A model generated the notes under the pieces. It saw only the letters and a list, made by a program, of their open reading frames with translations, had not been told where the DNA came from and ran no database searches. 64,000 nucleotides of DNA from Neobacillus cucumis (GTDB taxonomy: Bacteria > Bacillota > Bacilli > Bacillales > Cytobacillaceae): contig NZ_PGVE01000035.1 in NCBI RefSeq assembly GCF_002860255.1, positions 168,621-232,620 on the forward strand. The letters run 5' to 3'. Positions within the stretch are counted from its first letter, which is position 1. The number at the start of each line of letters is the position of its first letter. Position numbers and translations under genes: made by a program. This document shows positions 18,976 through 29,380 of this stretch, piece after piece.

Positions 18976-20379
18976 ATGGTAAAAACTACGAATTTAACTC
19001 CACGCCAAATAGTTGAAAAACTTGATCAATATATTATTGGACAAAAGGATGCAAAGAAAGCGGTTGCGGTTGCTTTGAGAAATCGTTTCAGAAGAGGTCT
19101 TTTAAATGAAAAGCTTCGTGAAGAAATTATTCCAAAAAATATTTTAATGATCGGTCCAACAGGGGTAGGTAAAACGGAAATTGCCAGAAGAATGGCAAAG
19201 CTTGTCGGTGCTCCGTTTATAAAGGTAGAAGCAACTAAATTCACAGAAGTGGGATATGTTGGCCGAGATGTTGAATCCATGGTTCGCGACCTGGCTGAAA
19301 CTTCTGTTCGTTTAGTGAAAGAAGAACGGATGCAAAGTGTGAAGGAAAGAGCCGAAGAAAATGCTAATAGCAGGCTTGTGGATTTACTTGTTCCATCCGC
19401 TAAAAAAGCTACAAACTACAAAAATCCACTTGAAATGTTATTTGGGGGAGGAAATGCTACTTCTGAACCAGATACACAACAGGATGATTATTCTGCTCAG
19501 GAAAAGAGGAAGATTGTCAAAGAGAAACTCGCTCTTGGACAATTAGAGGATGAAGTAGTTACCGTAGAAGTAGAAGAGCAAACCCCTTCTATGTTCGATA
19601 TGCTTCAAGGTTCAGGGATTGAACAAATGGGCATGAATATGCAAGATGCTCTTAGCAGTTTTATGCCGAAAAAGCGTAAGAAACGAAAACTAACGGTTCA
19701 TGAAGCAAGAAAGGTGTTAACAAATGAAGAAGCTGCAAAACTGATTGACATGGATGAAGTTTCATCAGAGGCAATTTACCGAGCAGAACAAACAGGAATT
19801 ATTTTTATTGACGAGATTGATAAAATTGCCAGTAAAAATTCCGGTGGCTCATCGGCAGATGTCTCAAGGGAAGGCGTTCAACGTGATATCTTACCGGTGG
19901 TTGAGGGATCAACTGTTGTTACTAAGTATGGTTCGATTAAGACAGACCATATTTTATTCATTGCAGCGGGGGCATTTCATATTGCCAAACCTTCAGATTT
20001 AATTCCAGAACTTCAAGGGCGTTTTCCGATTCGTGTTGAACTTACAAAGTTAACGGTGGAAGACTTCTATAGAATTTTAATCGAGCCTGATCATGCCTTA
20101 ATTAAACAATATCAAGCATTATTGGAAACTGAAGGTATACAAATTGAATTTTCTGACGATGCTATTCGTAGAATCGCTGAAGTAGCATTTGAGGTCAATC
20201 AAAATACCGATAATATTGGGGCTAGACGACTCCATACGATACTTGAAAAGCTGTTAGAGGATTTATCCTTTGAAGCTCCTGATATCACAATGGAGAAAAT
20301 TACGATCACTCCACAATATGTAGATGAAAAGCTTGGTGCAATTTCAAAGAATAAAGATCTAAGCCAATTCATTCTTTAG
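18976..20379 (+). CDS. hslU: ATP-dependent protease ATPase subunit HslU (ClpY)
   Basis: A 467-residue AAA+ unfoldase that feeds HslV. Walker [17 protein letters not shown] (about residues 57-72) is followed by the GYVGRD pore loop. The intermediate domain (about 110-235) is followed by Walker [12 protein letters not shown], and the sensor-2 [17 protein letters not shown] lies near the C terminus. The C-terminal tail ends SQFIL, consistent with the family's HslV-activating hydrophobic tail. GGGAAGGAGA lies upstream. Confidence 0.98.
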   Translation: MVKTTNLTPRQIVEKLDQYIIGQKDAKKAVAVALRNRFRRGLLNEKLREEIIPKNILMIGPTGVGKTEIARRMAKLVGAPFIKVEATKFTEVGYVGRDVESMVRDLAETSVRLVKEERMQSVKERAEENANSRLVDLLVPSAKKATNYKNPLEMLFGGGNATSEPDTQQDDYSAQEKRKIVKEKLALGQLEDEVVTVEVEEQTPSMFDMLQGSGIEQMGMNMQDALSSFMPKKRKKRKLTVHEARKVLTNEEAAKLIDMDEVSSEAIYRAEQTGIIFIDEIDKIASKNSGGSSADVSREGVQRDILPVVEGSTVVTKYGSIKTDHILFIAAGAFHIAKPSDLIPELQGRFPIRVELTKLTVEDFYRILIEPDHALIKQYQALLETEGIQIEFSDDAIRRIAEVAFEVNQNTDNIGARRLHTILEKLLEDLSFEAPDITMEKITITPQYVDEKLGAISKNKDLSQFIL

Positions 20380-20489
20380 GAATGTAGATTTTTTGAATTT
20401 TTCAGGAGATGCCATTCTTAAATACTTATACAGGAACTGTTTTACAAAAAAATTTAATAATGGTTGTAGTTACTAGGAGGAAGAAACAG

Positions 20490-21269
20490 ATGGATTTACT
20501 TACAAAAACTAGACGAATTAATGTTTTACTACAGAAGGCAGCAGGTAAGCCTGTTAATTTCAAAGAAATGTCGGAAACGTTAAGTGAGACGATTGAAGCG
20601 AATGTTTACATCGTTAGCCGCCGCGGGAAGCTTTTAGGATTTTCAATTTATCAACAAATTGAAAATGAACGTTTAAAGAAAATGTTTGAGGATCGACAAT
20701 TTCCTGAGGAATACTCTAAAGGGTTATTTAATATCCAAGAGACTTCTTCAAATTTGGATATTGAAAGCCAATATACTGCATTCCCAGTAGAAAATAGAGA
20801 CCTTTTTAAGGAAGGTTTAACAACAATTGTTCCAATTATTGGTGGCGGGGAACGCCTAGGTACTTTAATTCTAGCAAGACTGCAAGAAAAATTTCATGAT
20901 GATGATTTAATTCTAGCCGAGTATGGTGCGACCGTTGTAGGTATGGAGATTCTACGTGAAAAATCGGAAGAAATCGAAGAGGAAGCAAGAAGCAAAGCTG
21001 TTGTTCAAATGGCGATTAGTTCATTGTCTTATAGTGAATTAGAAGCGATCGAACACATTTTTGAGGAGCTTAACGGCCATGAAGGTTTATTAGTTGCTTC
21101 AAAGATTGCTGACCGTGTTGGAATTACACGTTCTGTAATTGTAAACGCACTAAGAAAGCTTGAGAGTGCAGGGGTTATCGAATCACGATCACTTGGTATG
21201 AAGGGTACGTATATCAAGGTCCTCAATGACAAGTTTCTTGTCGAACTTGATAAATTAAGATCTAACTAA
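20490..21269 (+). CDS. codY: Global transcription regulator CodY
   Basis: The GTP- and branched-chain-amino-acid-sensing repressor that switches off nitrogen, amino acid and stationary-phase genes in rich medium. The start at 20490 ([11 protein letters not shown]) gives 259 residues, the exact B. subtilis length, and follows TAGGAGGAAG; the frame open from 20409 has no family match. An N-terminal GAF domain (about residues 1-155) is followed by a winged helix-turn-helix ([21 protein letters not shown], about 204-224). A possible CodY target in this window lies before bmpA. Confidence 0.98.
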   Translation: MDLLTKTRRINVLLQKAAGKPVNFKEMSETLSETIEANVYIVSRRGKLLGFSIYQQIENERLKKMFEDRQFPEEYSKGLFNIQETSSNLDIESQYTAFPVENRDLFKEGLTTIVPIIGGGERLGTLILARLQEKFHDDDLILAEYGATVVGMEILREKSEEIEEEARSKAVVQMAISSLSYSELEAIEHIFEELNGHEGLLVASKIADRVGITRSVIVNALRKLESAGVIESRSLGMKGTYIKVLNDKFLVELDKLRSN

Positions 21270-21278
21270 TATGAGACC

Positions 21279-21310
21279 ATCCCCAATTTTATAAAATTGG
21301 GGATTTTTTT
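21279..21310 (+). terminator. Rho-independent terminator after codY
   Basis: ATCCCCAATTTT / AAAATTGGGGAT is a perfect 12-base stem with a two-base centre, followed by T6. Confidence 0.9.
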
Positions 21311-21344
21311 AGAATGAGTAAAGAATAGTCATTGTTTTTTACCT

Positions 21345-21371
21345 GTTGATTGGAGCGGAAAACAACAACCT
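21345..21371 (+). repeat. Possible collapsed scar of GC-rich repeat B
   Basis: TTGATTGGAGCGGAAAACAA followed by CA has the outer left end of repeat B joined to a right-end-like AAACAACA, with the about 100-base interior absent. It lies between the codY terminator and the rpsB promoter. Confidence 0.4.
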
Positions 21372-21396
21372 GTTTAAAAAAATTAAAAAGTAGTTC

Positions 21397-21425
21397 TTGA
21401 TTGTTATATTTACTTATGCTATATT
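21397..21425 (+). promoter_or_regulatory. SigA-type promoter of rpsB
   Basis: TTGATT (21397-21402), a 17-base spacer and TATATT (21420-21425). The leader of about 110 bases contains an interrupted hairpin, AAATAGA...CTGA/TCAG...TCTATTT (21459-21493). Confidence 0.6.
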
Positions 21426-21458
21426 ATTTCATGGTGTTAATACACACGCTTGTTGATT

Positions 21459-22246
<788 letters not shown>

Positions 22247-22263
22247 GATAGTGACTTATTCAG

Positions 22264-22300
22264 AAGGTGATAAGAGGGAGACCCTTTATCACCTTTTTTT
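22264..22300 (+). terminator. Terminator or attenuator between rpsB and tsf
   Basis: AAGGTGATAA / TTATCACCTT is a perfect 10-base stem followed by T5. Confidence 0.85.
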
Positions 22301-22371
22301 AAGAAATGTTTATCTTAAGTTTGAATGGCTAAGATATAGAATAGTACATAGTTTAAAGGAGGAATTTTAAA

Positions 22372-23256
22372 ATGGCAGTTACTGCTCAAATGGTAAAAGA
22401 ACTTCGTGAAAAAACAGGCGCAGGCATGATGGACTGTAAAAAAGCACTTACAGCAACAGATGGTGATATGGACAAAGCAATCGATTTCCTACGTGAGAAA
22501 GGTATTGCTAAAGCTGCTAATAAAGCAGACCGTATTGCTGCTGAAGGTTTAACTTCAGTGGTAACAGAAGGTAACGAAGCGGTTATCCTTGAAGTTAACT
22601 CTGAAACTGATTTCGTTGCTAAAAATGAAGCATTCCAAGCTCTTGTTCAAGAACTTGCAGCTCACTTATTGAAAAATAAACCAGCTACTGTTGAAGAAGC
22701 ATCTGCTCAAACAATGGAAAACGGAGCAACTGTTGCTGATCATATCAATGCTTCTATCGCAAAAATCGGAGAAAAGCTTTCACTTCGCCGTTTTGCAATT
22801 GTAACTAAGACTGATAATGATGCTTTTGGTGCTTACCTCCACATGGGTGGCCGCATCAGTGTTCTAACAGTACTTGAAGGTACGACTGATGAAGCTTCTG
22901 CGAAAGATGTTTCCATGCATATCGCTGCATTAAGACCAAAATATGTATCTCGTGACCAAGTATCTGCAGAAGAAGTTGAGCATGAGCGTCAAGTGTTAAC
23001 ACAACAAGCACTTAACGAAGGTAAGCCAGAAAACATCGTAGCAAAAATGGTAGAAGGCCGTCTTGGCAAATACTTTGAAGATGTATGTCTTCTTGACCAA
23101 ACTTTCGTTAAAAACCCTGATCAAAAAGTTCGTCAATTCGTTGAATCAAAAGGTGCAACTGTACGTGAATTCGTACGTTACGAAGTAGGCGAAGGTATTG
23201 AAAAGAAAGAAGACAACTTCGCTGAAGAAGTTATGAACCAAGTAAATAAAAAATAA
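22372..23256 (+). CDS. tsf: Elongation factor Ts
   Basis: A 294-residue guanine nucleotide exchange factor for EF-Tu. The N-terminal UBA-like domain has [17 protein letters not shown]; the core contains the conserved [15 protein letters not shown] that inserts near the EF-Tu nucleotide site. The C-terminal region has [28 protein letters not shown] precedes the start. Codon use is that of a highly expressed gene, like its neighbours. Confidence 0.98.
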   Translation: MAVTAQMVKELREKTGAGMMDCKKALTATDGDMDKAIDFLREKGIAKAANKADRIAAEGLTSVVTEGNEAVILEVNSETDFVAKNEAFQALVQELAAHLLKNKPATVEEASAQTMENGATVADHINASIAKIGEKLSLRRFAIVTKTDNDAFGAYLHMGGRISVLTVLEGTTDEASAKDVSMHIAALRPKYVSRDQVSAEEVEHERQVLTQQALNEGKPENIVAKMVEGRLGKYFEDVCLLDQTFVKNPDQKVRQFVESKGATVREFVRYEVGEGIEKKEDNFAEEVMNQVNKK

Positions 23257-23315
23257 GTCAAATATTCTCTAGCATGAAAACCAAAGCTATAAGGGAATGT
23301 TACTGTAATAGTTTT

Positions 23316-23347
23316 TAAATAGGGGACACAGTGTGTTCCCTATTTTT
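23316..23347 (+). terminator. Rho-independent terminator after tsf
   Basis: AAATAGGGGACAC / GTGTTCCCTATTT with one bulge, followed by TTT. Confidence 0.8.
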
Positions 23348-23369
23348 GAAGAGAAATATATAATAAATA

Positions 23370-23490
23370 TATCTAGCTCCAGCGCCTAGGGGCTCGAGGT
23401 CACAAGCCAATCCGTCCAAAAGGTTAAAGAACAACCTTTCGGTCGGCTCGTCTTGTGCTTGTCGCCCCTAGTCAAGGCGCTTGCGCTTTT
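23370..23490 (+). repeat. Full-length GC-rich dispersed repeat A, self-complementary
   Basis: A GC-rich block with sharp edges in AT-rich surroundings. AGCGCC and TAGGGGC at its left end are matched by GCCCCTA and GGCGCT at its right; inner arms CACAAG/CTTGTG and AAAGGTT/AACCTTT also pair, so the whole folds back on itself. It carries no ORF. The same kind of block (TCTAGCTCCAGCGCC to GGCGCTTGCGCTTTT) recurs in many Bacillaceae genomes, to my recollection. Shorter relatives here lie at 8344, 26700 and 33710. Confidence 0.8.
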
Positions 23491-23507
23491 AACAAACGGA
23501 GGTTTAT

Positions 23508-24233
23508 ATGAGCGGTCCTAAGTACAAAAGAGTAGTATTAAAATTAAGTGGGGAAGCACTTGCTGGGGAATCCAGTTTTGGTATTAAACCTTCTGTAATT
23601 AAGTCAATTGCTGAACAAGTGAAAGAAGTAGCAGAACTTGGTGTTGAAGTCGCTGTCGTTGTAGGCGGTGGTAATATTTGGCGGGGTAAAATCGGCAGTG
23701 AGATGGGTATGGACAGAGCCACTGCTGATTATATGGGAATGCTTGCAACAGTGATGAATTCGTTAGCACTTCAGGATAGTTTGGAGCAATTAGGAATTGA
23801 ATCACGTGTACAAACATCCATTGAAATGCGTCAGGTAGCTGAACCATATATTAGACGTCGTGCGATGAGACACCTAGAAAAAAGTCGGGTTGTTATTTTT
23901 GCAGCAGGTACAGGTAATCCTTACTTCTCAACAGATACAACTGCGGCATTAAGGGCAGCGGAGATTGATGCGGAAGTAATCTTAATGGCTAAAAATAATG
24001 TCGATGGTGTTTATTCTGCAGACCCAAGAATCGATGCCAATGCAACTAAGTATGAAGATCTTACATTCTTAGATGTCATTAAGGAAGGTTTAGCGGTTAT
24101 GGATTCAACTGCCTCTTCATTATGTATGGATAATGATATTCCGTTAATTGTGTTCTCGATTATGGAACAAGGCAATATCAAAAAAGCTGTTATGGGAGAA
24201 AAAATTGGAACTATCGTTAGGGGGAAAAACTAA
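23508..24233 (+). CDS. pyrH: UMP kinase
   Basis: A 241-residue amino-acid-kinase-fold enzyme that phosphorylates UMP to UDP in pyrimidine synthesis; the bacterial form is hexameric and GTP-activated. The opening [14 protein letters not shown] is the phosphate-binding region; [11 protein letters not shown] and [16 protein letters not shown] are conserved. GGAGGTTTAT precedes the ATG, only 17 bases after repeat A. Its stop shares one base with the frr start (TAATG), so the two are translationally coupled. Confidence 0.98.
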   Translation: MSGPKYKRVVLKLSGEALAGESSFGIKPSVIKSIAEQVKEVAELGVEVAVVVGGGNIWRGKIGSEMGMDRATADYMGMLATVMNSLALQDSLEQLGIESRVQTSIEMRQVAEPYIRRRAMRHLEKSRVVIFAAGTGNPYFSTDTTAALRAAEIDAEVILMAKNNVDGVYSADPRIDANATKYEDLTFLDVIKEGLAVMDSTASSLCMDNDIPLIVFSIMEQGNIKKAVMGEKIGTIVRGKN

Positions 24234-24790
24234 TGCCAAAACAAGTCATCGCCTCGACAAAAGATCGTATGACCAAAGCAATTCAAGCATATACTCGTGA
24301 GCTAGCAAGTATTCGTGCTGGCCGTGCCAGCGCTTCATTGTTAGATCGTATTACGGTTGATTACTATGGAGCTCCAACACCTGTTAATCAAATGGCGGGA
24401 ATTTCTACTCCAGAAGCTCGTTTACTCGTGATTCAACCATATGATAAATCCATTCTTGGTGATATTGAAAAAGCGATTTTGAAATCTGATTTAGGATTAA
24501 ATCCTTCTAACGATGGATCTGTTATTCGAATCGCCATCCCTCAATTGACTGAAGAACGACGCAAAGAACTTGTTAAGTTAGTTAAAAAAGAATCAGAAGA
24601 AGCGAAAGTAGGGATTCGTAACATTCGCCGTGATGGGAATGACGATTTGAAAAAACTTGAGAAAAATGGTGAAATTACAGAGGATGCACTTCGCGGCTAT
24701 TCCGATGATATTCAAAAGCTAACAGATGAGTTTATTCAAAAAATTGATCAAATCACGAAAGATAAAGAAAAAGAAATTTTAGAAGTGTAG
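24233..24790 (+). CDS. frr: Ribosome recycling factor
   Basis: A 185-residue tRNA-shaped protein that, with EF-G, splits post-termination ribosomes. The long-helix domain carries [13 protein letters not shown] and the C-terminal helices have [12 protein letters not shown], both conserved. It overlaps pyrH by one base and is followed by a terminator, ending the rpsB-tsf-pyrH-frr group. Confidence 0.98.
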   Translation: MPKQVIASTKDRMTKAIQAYTRELASIRAGRASASLLDRITVDYYGAPTPVNQMAGISTPEARLLVIQPYDKSILGDIEKAILKSDLGLNPSNDGSVIRIAIPQLTEERRKELVKLVKKESEEAKVGIRNIRRDGNDDLKKLEKNGEITEDALRGYSDDIQKLTDEFIQKIDQITKDKEKEILEV

Positions 24791-24831
24791 GAAAAACAGT
24801 GTCTGCTGTTAGTTAAAATTTGATTTAAAAG

Positions 24832-24855
24832 ACCCTCTATAATAGGGGGTTTTTT
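24832..24855 (+). terminator. Rho-independent terminator after frr
   Basis: ACCCTCTA / TAGGGGGT with a short loop (one G-U pair), followed by T5. Confidence 0.8.
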
Positions 24856-24960
24856 CACTATTCAAGGGATTAGCAAATTGTCCTCTTAATATTTCTGAAC
24901 ATTATTCTTAATTCCTGTTATTTTACATAAGGTATTATAAGAGATATCTTTTAGTTTTTT

Positions 24961-24969
24961 TGGTATGAT
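24961..24969 (+). promoter_or_regulatory. Candidate extended -10 promoter for uppS
   Basis: TGGTATGAT is an extended -10 (TGn plus TATGAT), about 100 bases before uppS. No good -35 lies 17 bases upstream, so it would depend on the TG element. The rest of the 276-base gap is AT-rich. It includes a stray GGAGGAAATGAATTAA, which is only a two-codon frame. Confidence 0.35.
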
Positions 24970-25066
24970 AATATCATCTGACCTAAAAATCTTTTTACAT
25001 AGTTGGATATGTGAATACATGATTTATTATCGGAGGAAATGAATTAATTAATTGAGGAGCAATGTT

Positions 25067-25849
25067 ATGTTGAATAAATTTGGGCTTTGGAAGAAGCCGG
25101 CTAACTCTTCCACACTCCGAGATAAAATAGAAGAAATAAAAGAATCGCCTATCCCTGAACATGTGGCTATTATTATGGACGGTAATGGGCGCTGGGCAAA
25201 AAAAAGAGCCTTGCCGCGTATTGCAGGTCATCACGAGGGCATGAAGGTTGTCCGTAAAACAACCATGCTGGCTAATAAACTCGGAATCAAGTCCTTAACC
25301 TTATATGCCTTTTCTACTGAAAACTGGAAACGTCCAAAAAATGAAGTGGAATATATTATGAAACTTCCGGAAGAATTTTTAGGTACTTTTCTTCCTGAAT
25401 TAATTGAGAATAATGTTCAAGTTAAAATGATGGGGTATAAAGATCAATTGCCTTCTCATACACTCCATGCAATTGAAAGGGCGGTTGAAGAAACGAAAAA
25501 TAATACAGGACTTGTCCTTAATTTCGCCTTAAATTACGGAAGCAGGGCAGAAATACTCGATGCTGTAAAACAAATTATAAAAGATAACAAAAATGGTATA
25601 CTGAAGGAGACGGAACTAAATGAAGAAGTCTTTTCCTCTTATTTAATGAGTTCCGATTTCTCAGACCCAGACTTGTTAATCCGGACTAGTGGTGAGATTC
25701 GCTTAAGCAACTTTATGCTATGGCAATTAGCTTACTCTGAATTTTGGTTTACTGATGTTTTATGGCCAGATTTTAACGAGGAATATTTCCTTGAAGCGAT
25801 TGAAGCCTATCAAAAACGTCAGCGCAGATTTGGCGGAATCTTATCGTAG
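25067..25849 (+). CDS. uppS: Undecaprenyl diphosphate synthase
   Basis: A 260-residue cis-prenyltransferase that makes the C55 lipid carrier for peptidoglycan and teichoic acid synthesis. The start ATG 25067 follows GAGGAG by seven bases and gives the B. subtilis length; a TTG at 25052 would overlap that site. The catalytic IIMDGNGRWAKKR holds the Mg-binding aspartate; GHHEGMK, YAFSTENWKRP and RTSGEIRLSNFMLWQ complete the motif set. It heads uppS-cdsA-dxr-rseP. Confidence 0.98.
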   Translation: MLNKFGLWKKPANSSTLRDKIEEIKESPIPEHVAIIMDGNGRWAKKRALPRIAGHHEGMKVVRKTTMLANKLGIKSLTLYAFSTENWKRPKNEVEYIMKLPEEFLGTFLPELIENNVQVKMMGYKDQLPSHTLHAIERAVEETKNNTGLVLNFALNYGSRAEILDAVKQIIKDNKNGILKETELNEEVFSSYLMSSDFSDPDLLIRTSGEIRLSNFMLWQLAYSEFWFTDVLWPDFNEEYFLEAIEAYQKRQRRFGGILS

Positions 25850-25889
25850 TATTATTACCTCTCTTAAAACATAAAAGGTGTTGAACTAG

Positions 25890-26684
25890 ATGAAGCAAAG
25901 AATCATTACAGGAGTGGTAGCAGCGGCATTATTTTTGCCAATTGTATTTTACGGAGGACTTCCATTTGTTCTGTTGACATACATTCTTGCTACAATTGGG
26001 TTATACGAACTATTAAAAATGAAAAATTTGAATATCTTTTCAATAAACGGCTTATTATCACTAATTTTCCTTTGGGTGATTATTTTTCCTAAGCAGTATC
26101 ATCATATTCTCTCGAGTTTTTTTTATTCAAAGACTGAGGTCGCGATGATCTGTATTATGTTGTTATTAGCCTTTACGGTGATAACAAAAAACCGTTTTAC
26201 CTTTGAAGATGTTTCTTTTTCAATATTATCAGCAATTTATGTCGGAATTGGTTTTTACTTTTTTATTGAAACTCGTGAGGCAGGACTTGTTTATGTTTTT
26301 TATTCGCTATTTCTTATTTGGGCAACGGATTCAGGTGCCTATTTTGTTGGTAAAGCGATGGGGAAACATAAGCTTTGGCCGGAAATTAGTCCCAATAAGA
26401 CAGTTGAAGGCTCATTGGGCGGTGTCGTTTGTGCTGTGATTGTGGGAATATTATTTTCTTTATTTTCCAAAACGATTCCAGTCGGTTTAGTTACATTAAT
26501 GGGTATTACTGTTGTTCTTTCTGTTTTTGGACAAATTGGCGACCTTGTCCAATCCGCTTTTAAACGTCATTTTAATGTAAAGGATTCAGGCAAAATTCTC
26601 CCTGGTCATGGGGGAATACTTGACCGATTTGACAGCCTATTATTTGTTTGGCCAATATTAAACTTATTCCATCTTTGGACATAA
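25890..26684 (+). CDS. cdsA: Phosphatidate cytidylyltransferase
   Basis: A 264-residue polytopic membrane enzyme that makes CDP-diacylglycerol from phosphatidate and CTP, the branch point of phospholipid synthesis. At least six hydrophobic segments are visible. The family signature near the C terminus reads SGKILPGHGGILDRFDS, preceded by WATDSGAYFVGKAMGKHKLWPEISPNKTVEG (motifs DSGAYF and SPNKTVEG). It lies 40 bases after uppS in the standard envelope-lipid operon. Confidence 0.97.
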   Translation: MKQRIITGVVAAALFLPIVFYGGLPFVLLTYILATIGLYELLKMKNLNIFSINGLLSLIFLWVIIFPKQYHHILSSFFYSKTEVAMICIMLLLAFTVITKNRFTFEDVSFSILSAIYVGIGFYFFIETREAGLVYVFYSLFLIWATDSGAYFVGKAMGKHKLWPEISPNKTVEGSLGGVVCAVIVGILFSLFSKTIPVGLVTLMGITVVLSVFGQIGDLVQSAFKRHFNVKDSGKILPGHGGILDRFDSLLFVWPILNLFHLWT

Positions 26685-26699
26685 GGTTGTCATGAATTG

Positions 26700-26760
26700 T
26701 CTAGCTACAGCCCCAGCCACTAGTGTAGTAGTTCAGTAAAAGGGCGCTTCCGCTTTTCTT
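26700..26760 (+). repeat. Degenerate copy of repeat A between cdsA and dxr
   Basis: It begins TCTAGCTACAGC and ends AAAGGGCGCTTCCGCTTTTC, matching both ends of the full copy at 23370-23490 while lacking most of the interior. It sits immediately upstream of the dxr ribosome binding site. Confidence 0.6.
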
Positions 26761-26777
26761 ATTAGGAGTTGAACCAC

Positions 26778-27920
26778 TTGAAAACAATTAGTTTATTAGG
26801 TGCTACTGGATCAATCGGGGTCCAAACCATTGATATTATTCGAGAGCACCCTGAAGAATTTCAATTAGCAGCATTTTCGGTTGGAAAAAATATAGATTTA
26901 GCTCGAAAATTCATCAGCGAATTTAAACCATTACTAGTTTCCGTACAGGATTCTAGTGATTGCTCAACTTTAAAAGCAGAATTTCCAAAGACTAAGTTTA
27001 CGTTTGGCAGTGAAGGGTTAATCGAGGTAGCTGTATTTGAAAAATCGGATATCCTCGTTAACGCTGTTCTTGGCAGTGTGGGTCTTCATCCCACATTACA
27101 AGCTATTGAATGTGGAAAAATTATTGCGATTGCTAATAAAGAAACATTAGTAACTGCGGGACATTTAGTGCTAGAAGCGGCTAAAAGAAATAATGTACCG
27201 CTTCTCCCTGTTGACAGCGAACATTCTGCCATTTTTCAAGCATTGCAAGGAGAAATGGATAAAAATATTGAACGTTTAATTTTAACGGCATCCGGTGGAA
27301 GTTTCCGTGACCAAACCCGGGCGGAACTAGTGGATGTTACCATAGAGCAGGCCTTAAACCATCCAAACTGGTCGATGGGTGCGAAAATAACTATTGATTC
27401 CGCTACTATGATGAATAAAGGGCTGGAGGTTATTGAAGCTTACTGGCTGTTTGGAGTTCCTTTTGAAAAAATAGATGTATTACTTCACAAAGAAAGTATC
27501 ATTCATTCAATGGTAGAGTTTCATGACTCTAGCATTATCGCTCAATTGGGAACACCTGATATGAGGGTGCCTATTCAATATGCACTTACATACCCTGACC
27601 GGCTGCCTCTTATCTCAGCCAATCGATTGAATTTAGCACAAATCGGTAAGCTGCACTTTCAGGAAATGGATTTTAAGCGTTTCCGCTGTCTTGATTTTGC
27701 TTATATAGCTGGTAAAGCAGGTGGAACCATGCCTACAGTGTTAAATGCAGCAAACGAAGCGGCAGTGGCTGAGTTTTTAAAAGGGAATATTCGATTCTTA
27801 CAGATTGAGGACTTAATTGAACAAGCATTAAGTACGCATCAGGTGATTGCAAATCCAAGTTTAGCTACAATTGAAGAAGTTGACAAAGAGACTCGACAGT
27901 TTGTACACTCACTACTATAG
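26778..27920 (+). CDS. dxr: 1-deoxy-D-xylulose 5-phosphate reductoisomerase
   Basis: The second enzyme of the MEP isoprenoid pathway (target of fosmidomycin), 380 residues from TTG 26778. AGGAG (26764-26768) is nine bases before this TTG but abuts the alternative TTG at 26769, and [14 protein letters not shown] fits the family start. The NADPH-binding [28 protein letters not shown] (metal/substrate) and [12 protein letters not shown] are intact. It supplies precursors for UppS encoded just upstream. Confidence 0.97.
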   Translation: MKTISLLGATGSIGVQTIDIIREHPEEFQLAAFSVGKNIDLARKFISEFKPLLVSVQDSSDCSTLKAEFPKTKFTFGSEGLIEVAVFEKSDILVNAVLGSVGLHPTLQAIECGKIIAIANKETLVTAGHLVLEAAKRNNVPLLPVDSEHSAIFQALQGEMDKNIERLILTASGGSFRDQTRAELVDVTIEQALNHPNWSMGAKITIDSATMMNKGLEVIEAYWLFGVPFEKIDVLLHKESIIHSMVEFHDSSIIAQLGTPDMRVPIQYALTYPDRLPLISANRLNLAQIGKLHFQEMDFKRFRCLDFAYIAGKAGGTMPTVLNAANEAAVAEFLKGNIRFLQIEDLIEQALSTHQVIANPSLATIEEVDKETRQFVHSLL

Positions 27921-27961
27921 GAAAGATCCTTCCCTATCCTCTAAAAAAGGTGGTTTTATCA

Positions 27962-29221
27962 TTGAGCACAGTTATTGCCTTCATTGTGATTTTTGGCGCG
28001 CTGGTCTTCTTTCATGAATTAGGTCATTTCGTTTTCGCGAAAAGAGCAGGAATTCTATGCCGTGAGTTTGCGATCGGAATGGGACCAAAGGTGTTTACTC
28101 ATAAAAAGGGTGAAACTACCTATACCATTCGTCTATTACCAATTGGCGGTTTTGTTCGAATGGCCGGAGAAGACCCTGAGCTGGTTGAAATTAAGCCTGG
28201 TTACCGTATTGGACTTTTGTTTAATAAGGAAGAAATCGTCAATAAAATTATCTTAAATAATAAAGAGAAATTTCCTCAATGCCGGATTGTTGAAGTTGAG
28301 TTTGCTGATATTGAAAAGGATTTAATTATAAAGGGATATCCAGAAGATGAAAACGAAAGCTTCCAGACATTTAAAATTGATCCTAAAGCAGTAATCGTTG
28401 AAAATGGCATTGAATCCCAAATTGCCCCTATTGACCGACAGTTCGGCTCCAAAACATTACCTCAAAGATTTATGGCAATCTTTGCGGGCCCAATGATGAA
28501 TTTTGTATTAGCCTTCGTCGTCTTTATTATCATTGCTTTATTACAAGGTGTCCCATCAAATGACCCAAAATTGGGTGTTATTACTCCTGATGGTGCCGCT
28601 AAATCTGCGGGTCTTCACAAAGGGGATATTGTAGAAAGTATAAATGGTTCGGAAATATCCAGTTGGACAGACGTTGTTGAAATTATCAGGAAGAATCCAA
28701 ATCAGAAACTTGATTTTTCAATCCTTCGAGATGGCAAGGAGAAAGATATTCAAGTAACCCCGCAAGAAAAGACGGTTGACGGTGAGAAAATGGGGATTAT
28801 TGGAGTTTATAGTCCTGTCGAAAAATCACCGATTCAAGCGGTGAAATCAGGATTTACTGAAACCTACTTCTGGACGAAGCAGATTTTTGTCATGCTTGGT
28901 AAGTTGGTAACTGGTCAATTTTCCATAGATGCACTATCCGGTCCTGTTGGAATTTATAAGTCCACTGATGAAGTGGCTAAATCCGGAATATATTACTTAA
29001 TGAAGTGGGCTGGCATATTAAGTATAAACTTAGGGATTATGAATTTATTACCGATTCCGGCTCTTGACGGTGGAAGGTTAATGTTTTTTGCAGTTGAAGC
29101 AGTAAGAGGGAAACCAATTGACAGACAAAAGGAAGGGATGGTCCATTTTATCGGCTTTGCCCTCCTTATGCTGCTTATGTTGGTGGTTACCTGGAATGAT
29201 ATCCAGAGATTTTTCCTATAA
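27962..29221 (+). CDS. rseP: Site-2 membrane metalloprotease RseP/RasP
   Basis: A 419-residue intramembrane protease that in B. subtilis (RasP) clips RsiW, FtsL and signal-peptide remnants. HELGH at residues 18-22 in the first membrane helix binds zinc; a PDZ domain lies in the middle (LGVITPDGAAKSAGLHKGDIV), and NLLPIPALDGGR gives the third ligand near the C terminus. The start TTG 27962 follows AAAGGTGG; GTG 27950 overlaps that site. In most Bacillus proS comes next; here a terminator and polC do. Confidence 0.96.
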   Translation: MSTVIAFIVIFGALVFFHELGHFVFAKRAGILCREFAIGMGPKVFTHKKGETTYTIRLLPIGGFVRMAGEDPELVEIKPGYRIGLLFNKEEIVNKIILNNKEKFPQCRIVEVEFADIEKDLIIKGYPEDENESFQTFKIDPKAVIVENGIESQIAPIDRQFGSKTLPQRFMAIFAGPMMNFVLAFVVFIIIALLQGVPSNDPKLGVITPDGAAKSAGLHKGDIVESINGSEISSWTDVVEIIRKNPNQKLDFSILRDGKEKDIQVTPQEKTVDGEKMGIIGVYSPVEKSPIQAVKSGFTETYFWTKQIFVMLGKLVTGQFSIDALSGPVGIYKSTDEVAKSGIYYLMKWAGILSINLGIMNLLPIPALDGGRLMFFAVEAVRGKPIDRQKEGMVHFIGFALLMLLMLVVTWNDIQRFFL

Positions 29222-29249
29222 ATGATCAGTTAAATTTGTTATTCTTATT

Positions 29250-29279
29250 TAGGGATCGCTAACGCGGTCTCTATTTTTT
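29250..29279 (+). terminator. Rho-independent terminator after rseP
   Basis: TAGGGATCGC / GCGGTCTCTA is a 10-pair stem (two G-U) with loop TAAC, followed by T6. Confidence 0.85.
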
Positions 29280-29322
29280 GCGGGAAGTTTGTCGAAATTA
29301 GCCGAAATGATCAATTATCCTA

Positions 29323-29331
29323 TGGTATAAT
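29323..29331 (+). promoter_or_regulatory. Candidate extended -10 promoter for polC
   Basis: TGGTATAAT: a consensus -10 (29326-29331) with an upstream TG, about 50 bases before the polC start. The -35 region is poor. Confidence 0.45.
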
Positions 29332-29380
29332 TAAATTTTGATATAGATAAATAATAGTTTTAATAGATGGGAGAGAGACG

